A stretch of 64,000 bases of DNA from Petrolisthes cinctipes (Eukaryota; Arthropoda; Malacostraca; Decapoda; Porcellanidae): contig JAWQEG010000133.1 of the NCBI GenBank assembly GCA_033782935.1, positions 310,001 through 374,000 of the forward strand. The letters are read 5' to 3'. Below are positions 23,403 through 34,972 of the stretch, piece by piece. The notes under the pieces were generated by a model. That model ran no database searches, was not told where the DNA came from, and saw only the letters and a list, made by a program, of their open reading frames with translations. Position numbers and translations under genes: made by a program. Within the stretch, counting starts at the first letter, position 1, and each line of letters begins with the position of its first letter.

Positions 23403-24692
23403 GGGTCCTAGAAGCGATCTGTACATGCCTACTCCTAGTTAGAATGTTTTCAAGATACAGACCCAAAACATGCTCAAAATCGATATTTTAAGTGCCCAAA
23501 AGTCGATATGTGCATGCATCTTTAGTACCCGTTTATATCTCAAATTCAGGCTCAAAACACCCGAAAATTCGATATTTTGGGGTCCCAGAACCGATTTGTA
23601 CATGCCTACTCAGATACAGGCTCAAAACATGCTGAAAATCGATATTTTAGGTGCCCAAAGTCAATAAGTGTATGTATCTTCTCCACGCGTTTAAATCTCA
23701 AATTCAACCACAAAACTCCCGAAAATTCGATATTTTTCAGTCCCAGAAGCGATCTGTACATGCCTACTCAGTGCTAGAATGTTTTCAAAATATAGGCTCA
23801 AAACATGCTAAAAATCGGTATTTTAAGTGTCCAAAGTCGATATGTGCATGCATCTTCTGTACCCGATTATATCTCAAATTCAGGCTCAAAACCCCCGAAA
23901 ATTTTATATTTTTGGGTCCTAGAAGCGATCTGTACATGCCTACTCCAAGTTAGAATGTTTTCAAGATACAGACCCAAAACATGCTCAAAATCGATATTTT
24001 AGGTGCCCAAAAGTCGATAGGTGCATGCATCTTCTATACCCGTTTATATCTCAAATTCAGGCTCAAAACACCCGGAAATTCGATATTTTGGGGTCCCAGA
24101 AGCAATTTGTACATGCCTTCGCAGTGCTAGAATATTTTCAAAATACAGGCCCAAAACATGCTAAAAATCGATATTTTAGGTGCCCAAAGTCGATATCTCA
24201 AATTCATGCCCAAAACACCCGAAAATTCGATATTTTGGGGTCCCAGAAGCGATCTGTACATGCCTACTCCGTGTTAGAGTATTTTTAATATACAGGCCCA
24301 AAACATACTGAAAATCGATCTTTTAGGTGCCCAAAAGTCGATATGTGTATGCATCTTCTGCACCCGTTTATATCCCAAATTCAACCTCAAAACACCCGAA
24401 AATTCGATATTTTAGGGGGTCAGAAGCGATCTGTACATGCCTACTCAGTGCTAGAATGTTTTCAAAATATAGGCTCAAAACATGCGAAAAATCGATATTT
24501 TAAGTGTCCAAAGTCGATATGTGAATGCATCTTCTGTACCCGTTTATATCTCAAATTCAGGCTCAAAAAACCTTAAAAATCGGTATTTTTGTGTCCCAGA
24601 AGCGATCTGTACTTGCCTACTCCTAGTTAGAATGTTTTCAAGATACAGACCCAAAACATGCTCAAAATCGATATTATAGGTGCCCAAAAGTT
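23403..24692. repeat. Block C4 (start of fourth C-type unit)
   Basis: C4 matches the opening of C3 at a 2,517 bp offset to about 24,554. It matches C1 at 10,356 bp offset (10,348 bp before the C1 8 bp deletion) through to about 26.08 kb. Private changes include CGATAGGTGCATG at 24,017, AGGGGGTCAGAAGC near 24,416 and AAAAAACCTTAAAAATC near 24,566. It runs directly into the 5,554 bp duplication at 24,693. Confidence 0.83.
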
Positions 24693-27600
24693 GATATGTG
24701 CATGCATCTTCAGTACCTGTTTATATCTTAAATTCAGGCTCAAAACACCCGAAAATTCGATATTTTTGGGTCCCTGAAGCGATCTGTACATGCCTACTCC
24801 GTGTTAGAATATTTTCAAAATACAGGCCCAAAACATGCTGAAAATCGATATTTTAGGTGCCCAAAGTCAATATGTGCATGCATTTTCTGTACCCGTTTAT
24901 ATCTCAAATTCAGGCTCAAAACACCCGAAAATTCGATATTTTTGGGTCCCAGGAGCGATCTGTACATGCTTACTCAGTGCTAGAATATTTTCAAAATATA
25001 TGCCCAAAACATGCTAAAAATCGATATTTTAGGTGCCCAAAGTCGATATCTCAAATTTATCCCCAAAACACCCGAAAATTCGATATTTTGGGGTCCCAGA
25101 AGCGATTTGTACATGCCTACTCCTAGTTAGAATGTTTTCAAGATACAGACCCAAAACATGCTCAAAATCGATATTATAGGTGCCCAAAAGTCGATATGTC
25201 TATGCATCTTCTGCACCCGTTTATATCCCAAATTCAACCTCAAAACACCCGAAAATTCGATATTTTAGGGTCCCAGAAGTGATCTGTACATACCTACTCC
25301 GTGTTAGAATATTTTCAAAATACATGCCCAAAACATGCTGAAAATCGATATTTTAGGTGCCCAAAGTCAATATGTGCATGCATTTTCTGTACCCGTTTAT
25401 ATCTCAAATTCAGGCTCAAAACACCCGAAAATTCGATATTTTTGGGTCCCAGGAGCGATCTGTACATGCTTACTCAGTGCTAGAATATTTTCAAAATATA
25501 TGCCCAAAACATGCTAAAAATCGATATTTTAGGTGCCCAAAGTCGATATCTCAAATTTATCCCCAAAACACCCGAAAATTCGATATTTTGGGGTCCCAGA
25601 AGCGATTTGTACATGCCTACTCCGTGTTAGAGTATTTTTAATATACAGGCCCAAAACATACTGAAAATCGATCTTTTAGGTGACCAAAAGTCGATATGTC
25701 TATGCATCTTCTGCACCCGTTTATATCCCAAATTCAACCTCAAAACACCCGAAAATTCGATATTTTAGGGTCCCAGAAGTGATCTGTACATACCTACTCA
25801 GTGCTAGAATGTTTTCAAAATATAGGCTCAAAACATGCTAAAAATCGATATTTTAAGTGTCCAAAGTCGATATGTGCATGCATCTTCTGTACCCGTTTAT
25901 ATCTCAAATTCAGGCTCAAAACACCCGAAAAATCGGTATTTTTTGGTCCCAGAAGTGATCTGTACATATCTACTTTGTGCTAGAATATTTTCATAATATA
26001 GGCTCAAAACATGCTAAAAAGCGATATTTTAAGTGTCCAAAGTCGATATATGCATGCATCTTCTGTACCCGTTTATATCTCAAAGTCTGGCTCGAAACAC
26101 CCGAAAATTCGATATTTGGGGTCCCAGAAGCGATCTGTACATGCCTACTCAGATACAGGCCCAAACCATGCTGAAAATCGATATTTTAGGTGCCCAAAGT
26201 CAATATGTGTATGCATCTTCTGCACCCGTTTATATCTCAAATTCCACCAAAAAACACCCGAAAATTCGATATTTTTCGGTCCCAGAAGCGATATGTACAT
26301 GCCTACTCAGTGCTAGAATGTTTTCAAAATATAGGCTCAAAACATGCTAAAAATCGATATTTTAAGTGTCCAAAGTCGATATGTGAATGCATCTTCTGTA
26401 CCCGTTTATATCTCAAATTCAGGCTGAAAACACCCGAAAAATCGGTATTTTTGGGTCCCTGAAGCGATCTGTACTTGCCTACTCATAGTAAGAATGTTTT
26501 CAAGATACAGACCCAAAACATGCTCAAAATCGATATTTTAGGTGCCCAAAAGTCGAAATGTGCATGCATCTTCAGTACCTGTTTATATCTTAAATTCAGG
26601 CTCAAAACACCCGAAAATTCGATATTTTTGGGTCCCTGAAGTGATCTGTACATGCCTACTCCGTGTTAGAATATTTTCAAAATACAGGCCCAAAATATGC
26701 TAAAATCGATATTTTAGGTGCCCAAAGTCAATATATGCATGCATTTTCTGTACCCGTTTATATCTCAAATTCAGGCTCAAAACACCCGAAAATTCGATAT
26801 TTTTGGGTCCCAGAAGCGATCTGTACATGCTTACTCAGTGCTAGAATATTTTCAAAATATATGCCCAAAACATGCTAAAAATCGATATTTTAGGTGCCCA
26901 AAGTCGATATTTCAAATTTATCCCCAAAACACCCGAGAATTCGATATTTTGGGGTCCAAGAAGCGATTTGTACATGCCTACTCCGTGTTAGAGTATTTTT
27001 AATATAAAGGCCCAAAACATACTGAAAATCGATCTTTTAGGTGACCAAAAGTCGATATGTGTATGCATCTTCTGCACCCGTTTATATCCCAAATTCAACC
27101 TCAAAACACCCAAAAATTCGATATTTTAGGGTCCCAGAAGCGATCTGTACATGCCTACTCAGTGCTAGAATGTTTTCAAAATATAGGCCCAAAACATGCT
27201 AAAAATCGATATTTTAAGTGTCCAAAGTCGATATGTGCATGCATCTTCTGTACCCGTTTATATCTCAATTCAGGCTCAAAACACCCGAAAAATCGATATT
27301 TTTGGGTCCTAGAAGCGATCTGTACTTGCCTACTCCTAGTTAGAATGTTTTCAAGATACAGACCCAAAACATGCTCAAAATCGATATTTTAGGTGCCCAA
27401 AAGTCGATATGTGCATGAATCTTCAGTACCTGTTTATATCTCAAATTCAGGGTCAAAACACCCGAAAATTCGATATTTTTGGGTCCCAGAAGCGATCTGT
27501 ACATGCCTACTCAGTGCTAGAATATTTTCAAAATATAGGCCCAAAACATGCTAAAAATCGATATTTTAGGTGCCCAAAGTCGATATCTCAAATTCAGGCC

Positions 27601-30246
27601 CAAAACATCTGAAAACTCGATATTTTTTGGTCCCAGAAGCGATCTGTACATGCCTACTCAGATACAGGCTCAAAACATGCTAAAAATCGATATTTTAAGT
27701 GTCCAAAGTCGATATGTGCATGCATCTTCTTCACCCGTTTATATCCCAAATTCAGGCTCAAAACAACCAAAAATTCGATATTTTTGGGTCCCAGAAGCGA
27801 TCTGTACATGCCTACTCCGTGTTAGAGTATTTTCAAGATACAGGCCAAAACATGCTGAAAATCGATATTTTATGTTCCCAAAGTCAATATTTGCATGCAT
27901 TTTCTGTAACCGTTTATATCTCAAATTCAGGCTCAAAAAAACCCGAAAAATCGGTATTTTTGGGTCCCTGAAGCGATCTGTTCTTGCCTACTCCTAGTTA
28001 GAATGTTTTCAAGATACTGACCCAAAACATGCTCAAAATCGATATTTTAGGTGCCCAAAAGTCGATATATGCATGCATCTTCAGTACCTGTTTATATCTC
28101 AAATTCAGGCTCAAAACACCCGAAAATTCGATATTTTTTGGTCCCTGAAGCGATCTGTAAATGCCTACTCCGTGTTAGAATATTTTCAAAATACAAGCCC
28201 AAAACATGCTGAAAATCGATATTTTAGGTGCCAAATGTCAATATGTGCATGCATTTTCTGTACCCGTTTATATCTCAAATTCAGGCTCAAAACACCCGAA
28301 AATTCGATATTTTGGGGTCCCAGAAGCGATCTGTACATGCTTACTCATGCTAGAATATTTTCAAAATATAGGCCCAAAACATGCTTAAAATCGATATTTT
28401 GGGGGCCCAAAGTCGATATCTCAAATTTATCCCCAAAACACCCGAAAATTCGATATTTTGGGGTCCCAGAAGCGATTTGTACATGCCTACTCCGTGTTAG
28501 AGTATTTTCAAAATACAGGCCAAAACATGCTGAAAATCGATATTTTAGGTGCCCAAAGTCAATATGTGCATGCATTTTCTGTACACGTTTATATCTCAAA
28601 TTCAGGCTCAAAACACCCGAAAAATCGGTATTTTTGGGTCCCTGAAGCGATCTGTTCTTGCCTACTCCTAGTTAGAATGTTTTCAAGATACTGACCCAAA
28701 ACATGCTCAAAATCGATATTTTAGGTGCCCAAAAGTCGATATATGCATGCATCTTCAGTACCTGTTTATATCTCAAATTCAAGCTCAAAACACCCTAAAA
28801 TTAGATATTTTTTGGTCCCTGAAGCGATCTGTAAATGCCTACTCCGTGTTAGAATATTTTCAAAATACAGGCCCAAAACATGCTGAAAATCGATATTTTA
28901 GGTGCCCAAAGTCGATATGTGCATGCATCTTCTGCCCCCGTTTGTATCTCAAATTCAGGCTCAAAACGCCTGAAAATTCGATATTTTGGGGTCCTGGAAG
29001 TGATCTGTACATGCCTACTCAGTGCTAGAATATTTTCAAAATTCAGGCCCAAAACATGCTAAAAATCGATATTTTAGGTGCCCAAAGTCGATATCTCAAA
29101 TTCAGGCCCAAAACACCCGAAAATTTGATATTTTGGGGTCCCAGAAGCGATCTGTACATGCTTACTCCGTGTTAGAGTATTTTCAATATACAGGCCCAAA
29201 ACATACTGAAAATCGATATTTTAGGTGTCCAAAAGTCGATATGTGGATGCATCTTTTGTACCCGTTTATATCTCAAATTCAGGCTCCAAACACCCGAAAA
29301 TTCGATATTTTGGGGTCCCAGAAGCGATCTGTACATGCCTACTCAGTGCTAGAATATTTTCAAAATATATGCCCAAAACATGCTAAAAATCGATATTTTA
29401 GGTGCCCAAAGTCGATATCTCAAATTTATCCCCAAAACACCCGAAAATTCGATATTTTGGGGTCCCAGAAGCGATTTGTACATGCCTACTCCGTGTTAGA
29501 GTATTTTTAATATACAGGCCCAAAACATACTGAAAATCGATCTTTTAGGTGACCAAAAGTCGATATGTCTATGCATCTTCTGCACCCGTTTATATCCCAA
29601 ATTCAACCTCAAAACACCCGAAAATTCGATATTTTAGGGTCCCAGAAGTGATCTGTACATACCTACTCAGTGCTAGAATGTTTTCAAAATATAGGCTCAA
29701 AACATGCTAAAAATCGATATTTTAAGTGTCCAAAGTCGATATGTGCATGCATCTTCTGTACCCGTTTATATCTCAAATTCAGGCTCAAAACACCCGAAAA
29801 ATCGGTATTTTTTGGTCCCAGAAGTGATCTGTACATATCTACTTTGTGCTAGAATATTTTCATAATATAGGCTCAAAACATGCTAAAAAGCGATATTTTA
29901 AGTGTCCAAAGTCGATATATGCATGCATCTTCTGTACCCGTTTATATCTCAAAGTCTGGCTCGAAACACCCGAAAATTCGATATTTGGGGTCCCAGAAGC
30001 GATCTGTACATGCCTACTCAGATACAGGCCCAAACCATGCTGAAAATCGATATTTTAGGTGCCCAAAGTCAATATGTGTATGCATCTTCTGCACCCGTTT
30101 ATATCTCAAATTCCACCAAAAAACACCCGAAAATTCGATATTTTTCGGTCCCAGAAGCGATATGTACATGCCTACTCAGTGCTAGAATGTTTTCAAAATA
30201 TAGGCTCAAAACATGCTAAAAATCGATATTTTAAGTGTCCAAAGTC
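24693..30246. repeat. Higher-order unit E1, 5,554 bp
   Basis: E1 begins at the GATATGTGCATGCATCTTCAG word and is followed by its own near-identical partial copy at an exact offset of 5,554 bp. Its first part (to about 26.08 kb) is C1-like at a 10,356 bp offset. Its last part, about 29,331-30,246, is a further copy of 25,462-26,377 at a 3,869 bp offset. Markers inside are GATATATGCATGC, CAAAGTCTGGCTCGAAAC, TATGTTCCCAAAGTCAATA, GGGGGCCCAAAGTCG and TTCTGCCCCCGTTTG. Confidence 0.9.
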
Positions 30247-31931
30247 GATATGTGCATGCATCTTCAGTACCTGTTTATATCTTAAATTCAGGCTCAAAAC
30301 ACCCGAAAATTCGATATTTTTGGGTCCCTGAAGCGATCTGTACATGCCTACTCCGTGTTAGAATATTTTCAAAATACAGGCCCAAAACATGCTGAAAATC
30401 GATATTTTAGGTGCCCAAAGTCAATATGTGCATGCATTTTCTGTACCCGTTTATATCTCAAATTCAGGCTCAAAACACCCGAAAATTCGATATTTTTGGG
30501 TCCCAGGAGCGATCTGTACATGCTTACTCAGTGCTAGAATATTTTCAAAATATATGCCCAAAACATGCTAAAAATCGATATTTTAGGTGCCCAAAGTCGA
30601 TATCTCAAATTTATCCCCAAAACACCCGAAAATTCGATATTTTGGGGTCCCAGAAGCGATTTGTACATGCCTACTCCTAGTTAGAATGTTTTCAAGATAC
30701 AGACCCAAAACATGCTCAAAATCGATATTATAGGTGCCCAAAAGTCGATATGTCTATGCATCTTCTGCACCCGTTTATATCCCAAATTCAACCTCAAAAC
30801 ACCCGAAAATTCGATATTTTAGGGTCCCAGAAGTGATCTGTACATACCTACTCCGTGTTAGAATATTTTCAAAATACATGCCCAAAACATGCTGAAAATC
30901 GATATTTTAGGTGCCCAAAGTCAATATGTGCATGCATTTTCTGTACCCGTTTATATCTCAAATTCAGGCTCAAAACACCCGAAAATTCGATATTTTTGGG
31001 TCCCAGGAGCGATCTGTACATGCTTACTCAGTGCTAGAATATTTTCAAAATATATGCCCAAAACATGCTAAAAATCGATATTTTAGGTGCCCAAAGTCGA
31101 TATCTCAAATTTATCCCCAAAACACCCGAAAATTCGATATTTTGGGGTCCCAGAAGCGATTTGTACATGCCTACTCCGTGTTAGAGTATTTTTAATATAC
31201 AGGCCCAAAACATACTGAAAATCGATCTTTTAGGTGACCAAAAGTCGATATGTCTATGCATCTTCTGCACCCGTTTATATCCCAAATTCAACCTCAAAAC
31301 ACCCGAAAATTCGATATTTTAGGGTCCCAGAAGTGATCTGTACATACCTACTCAGTGCTAGAATGTTTTCAAAATATAGGCTCAAAACATGCTAAAAATC
31401 GATATTTTAAGTGTCCAAAGTCGATAGGTGCATGCATCTTCTGTACCCGTTTATATCTCAAATTCAGGCTCAAAACACCCGAAAAATCGGTATTTTTTGG
31501 TCCCAGAAGTGATCTGTACATATCTACTTTGTGCTAGAATATTTTCATAATATAGGCTCAAAACATGCTAAAAAGCGATATTTTAAGTGTCCAAAGTCGA
31601 TATATGCATGCATCTTCTGTACCCGTTTATATCTCAAAGTCTGGCTCGAAACACCCGAAAATTCGATATTTGGGGTCCCAGAAGCGATCTGTACATGCCT
31701 ACTCAGATACAGGCCCAAACCATGCTGAAAATCGATATTTTAGGTGCCCAAAGTCTATATGTGTATGCATCTTCTGCACCCGTTTATATCTCAAATTCCA
31801 CCAAAAAACACCCGAAAATTCGATATTTTTCGGTCCCAGAAGCGATATGTACATGCCTACTCAGTGCTAGAATGTTTTCAAAATATAGGCTCAAAACATG
31901 CTAAAAATCGATATTTTAAGTGTCCAAAGTC
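25462..31931. repeat. Segment present three times (25.46, 29.33 and 31.02 kb), about 916 bp each
   Basis: 25,462-26,377, 29,331-30,246 and about 31,016-31,931 are copies, at offsets of 3,869 and 5,554 bp. Each runs from a full monomer through a 147-class unit (AAATTTATCCCC), TCGATCTTTTAGGTGACC with GATATGTCTATGC, ACATACCTACTCAG, TCGGTATTTTTTGG, TACATATCTACTTTG, AAAAAGCGATATTTT, GTCTGGCTCG, a 158-class unit with CAAACCATGC, and ATTCCACCAAAAAACACC. The middle copy forms the end of E1, so this duplication predates or accompanied the 5,554 bp one. Confidence 0.88.
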
Positions 31932-34900
31932 GATATGTGAATGCATCTTCTGTACCCGTTTATATCTCAAATTCAGGCTGAAAACACCCGAAAAATCGGT
32001 ATTTTTGGGTCCCTGAAGCGATCTGTACTTGCCTACTCATAGTAAGAATGTTTTCAAGATACAGACCCAAAACATGCTCAAAATCGATATTTTAGGTGCC
32101 CAAAAGTCGAAATGTGCATGCATCTTCAGTACCTGTTTATATCTTAAATTCAGGCTCAAAACACCCGAAAATTCGATATTTTTGGGTCCCTGAAGTGATC
32201 TGTACATGCCTACTCCGTGTTAGAATATTTTCAAAATACAGGCCCAAAATATGCTAAAATCGATATTTTAGGTGCCCAAAGTCAATATATGCATGCATTT
32301 TCTGTACCCGTTTATATCTCAAATTCAGGCTCAAAACACCCGAAAATTCGATATTTTTGGGTCCCAGAAGCGATCTGTACATGCTTACTCAGTGCTAGAA
32401 TATTTTCAAAATATATGCCCAAAACATGCTAAAAATCGATATTTTAGGTGCCCAAAGTCGATATTTCAAATTTATCCCCAAAACACCCGAGAATTCGATA
32501 TTTTGGGGTCCAAGAAGCGATTTGTACATGCCTACTCCGTGTTAGAGTATTTTTAATATAAAGGCCCAAAACATACTGAAAATCGATCTTTTAGGTGACC
32601 AAAAGTCGATATGTGTATGCATCTTCTGCACCCGTTTATATCCCAAATTCAACCTCAAAACACCCAAAAATTCGATATTTTAGGGTCCCAGAAGCGATCT
32701 GTACATGCCTACTCAGTGCTAGAATGTTTTCAAAATATAGGCCCAAAACATGCTAAAAATCGATATTTTAAGTGTCCAAAGTCGATATGTGCATGCATCT
32801 TCTGTACCCGTTTATATCTCAATTCAGGCTCAAAACACCCGAAAAATCGATATTTTTGGGTCCTAGAAGCGATCTGTACTTGCCTACTCCTAGTTAGAAT
32901 GTTTTCAAGATACAGACCCAAAACATGCTCAAAATCGATATTTTAGGTGCCCAAAAGTCGATATGTGCATGAATCTTCAGTACCTGTTTATATCTCAAAT
33001 TCAGGGTCAAAACACCCGAAAATTCGATATTTTTGGGTCCCAGAAGCGATCTGTACATGCCTACTCAGTGCTAGAATATTTTCAAAATATAGGCCCAAAA
33101 CATGCTAAAAATCGATATTTTAGGTGCCCAAAGTCGATATCTCAAATTCAGGCCCAAAACATCTGAAAACTCGATATTTTTTGGTCCCAGAAGCGATCTG
33201 TACATGCCTACTCAGATACAGGCTCAAAACATGCTAAAAATCGATATTTTAAGTGTCCAAAGTCGATATGTGCATGCATCTTCTTCACCCGTTTATATCC
33301 CAAATTCAGGCTCAAAACAACCAAAAATTCGATATTTTTGGGTCCCAGAAGCGATCTGTACATGCCTACTCCGTGTTAGAGTATTTTCAAGATACAGGCC
33401 AAAACATGCTGAAAATCGATATTTTATGTTCCCAAAGTCAATATTTGCATGCATTTTCTGTAACCGTTTATATCTCAAATTCAGGCTCAAAAAAACCCGA
33501 AAAATCGGTATTTTTGGGTCCCTGAAGCGATCTGTTCTTGCCTACTCCTAGTTAGAATGTTTTCAAGATACTGACCCAAAACATGCTCAAAATCGATATT
33601 TTAGGTGCCCAAAAGTCGATATATGCATGCATCTTCAGTACCTGTTTATATCTCAAATTCAGGCTCAAAACACCCGAAAATTCGATATTTTTTGGTCCCT
33701 GAAGCGATCTGTAAATGCCTACTCCGTGTTAGAATATTTTCAAAATACAAGCCCAAAACATGCTGAAAATCGATATTTTAGGTGCCAAATGTCAATATGT
33801 GCATGCATTTTCTGTACCCGTTTATATCTCAAATTCAGGCTCAAAACACCCTAAAATTCGATATTTTGGGGTCCCAGAAGCGATCTGTACATGCTTACTC
33901 ATGCTAGAATATTTTCAAAATATAGGTCCAAAACATGCTTAAAATCGATATTTTGGGGGCCCAAAGTCGATATCTCAAATTTATCCCCAAAACACCCGAA
34001 AATTCGATATTTTGGGGTCCCAGAAGCGATTTGTACATGCCTACTCCGTGTTAGAGTATTTTCAAAATACAGGCCAAAACATGCTGAAAATCGATATTTT
34101 AGGTGCCCAAAGTCAATATGTGCATGCATTTTCTGTACACGTTTATATCTCAAATTCAGGCTCAAAACACCCGAAAAATCGGTATTTTTGGGTCCCTGAA
34201 GCGATCTGTTCTTGCCTACTCCTAGTTAGAATGTTTTCAAGATACTGACCCAAAACATGCTCAAAATCGATATTTTAGGTGCCCAAAAGTCGATATATGC
34301 ATGCATCTTCAGTACCTGTTTATATCTCAAATTCAAGCTCAAAACACCCTAAAATTAGATATTTTTTGGTCCCTGAAGCGATCTGTAAATGCCTACTCCG
34401 TGTTAGAATATTTTCAAAATACAGGCCCAAAACATGCTGAAAATCGATATTTTAGGTGCCCAAAGTCGATATGTGCATGCATCTTCTGCCCCCGTTTGTA
34501 TCTCAAATTCAGGCTCAAAACGCCTGAAAATTCGATATTTTGGGGTCCTGGAAGCGATCTGTACATGCCTACTCAGTGCTAGAATATTTTCAAAATTCAG
34601 GCCCAAAACATGCTAAAAATCGATATTTTAGGTGCCCAAAGTCGATATCTCAAATTCAGGCCCAAAACACCCGAAAATTTGATATTTTGGGGTCCCAGAA
34701 GCGATCTGTACATGCTTACTCCGTGTTAGAGTATTTTCAATATACAGGCCCAAAACATACTGAAAATCGATATTTTAGGTGTCCAAAAGTCGATATGTGG
34801 ATGCATCTTTTGTACCCGTTTATATCTCAAATTCAGGCTCCAAACACCCGAAAATTCGATATTTTGGGGTCCCAGAAGCGATCTGTACATGCCTACTCAG

Positions 34901-34972
34901 TGCTAGAATATTTTCAAAATATATGCCCAAAACATGCTAAAAATCGATATTTTAGGTGCCCAAAGTCGATAT
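30247..34972. repeat. Higher-order unit E2, partial copy of E1 (4,726 bp)
   Basis: E2 repeats 24,693-29,418 base for base apart from scattered substitutions. Differences I saw are CGATAGGTG at 31,424, GTCTATATG near 31,755, CACCCTAAAATTCG near 33,851, ATAGGTCCAAAAC near 33,925 and GGAAGCGATC near 34,553. At 34,973 it departs from E1 (ATCTTAAATT instead of ATCTCAAATT). This is one of the most recent events in the window, or possibly an assembly duplication. Confidence 0.92.

Noticed and set aside
24693..34972. Assembly error as the sole explanation of the 5,554 bp duplication
   Set aside because: Copy-specific single-base differences and a partial, in-register second copy argue for a real duplication, though read-level checks are needed to settle it.
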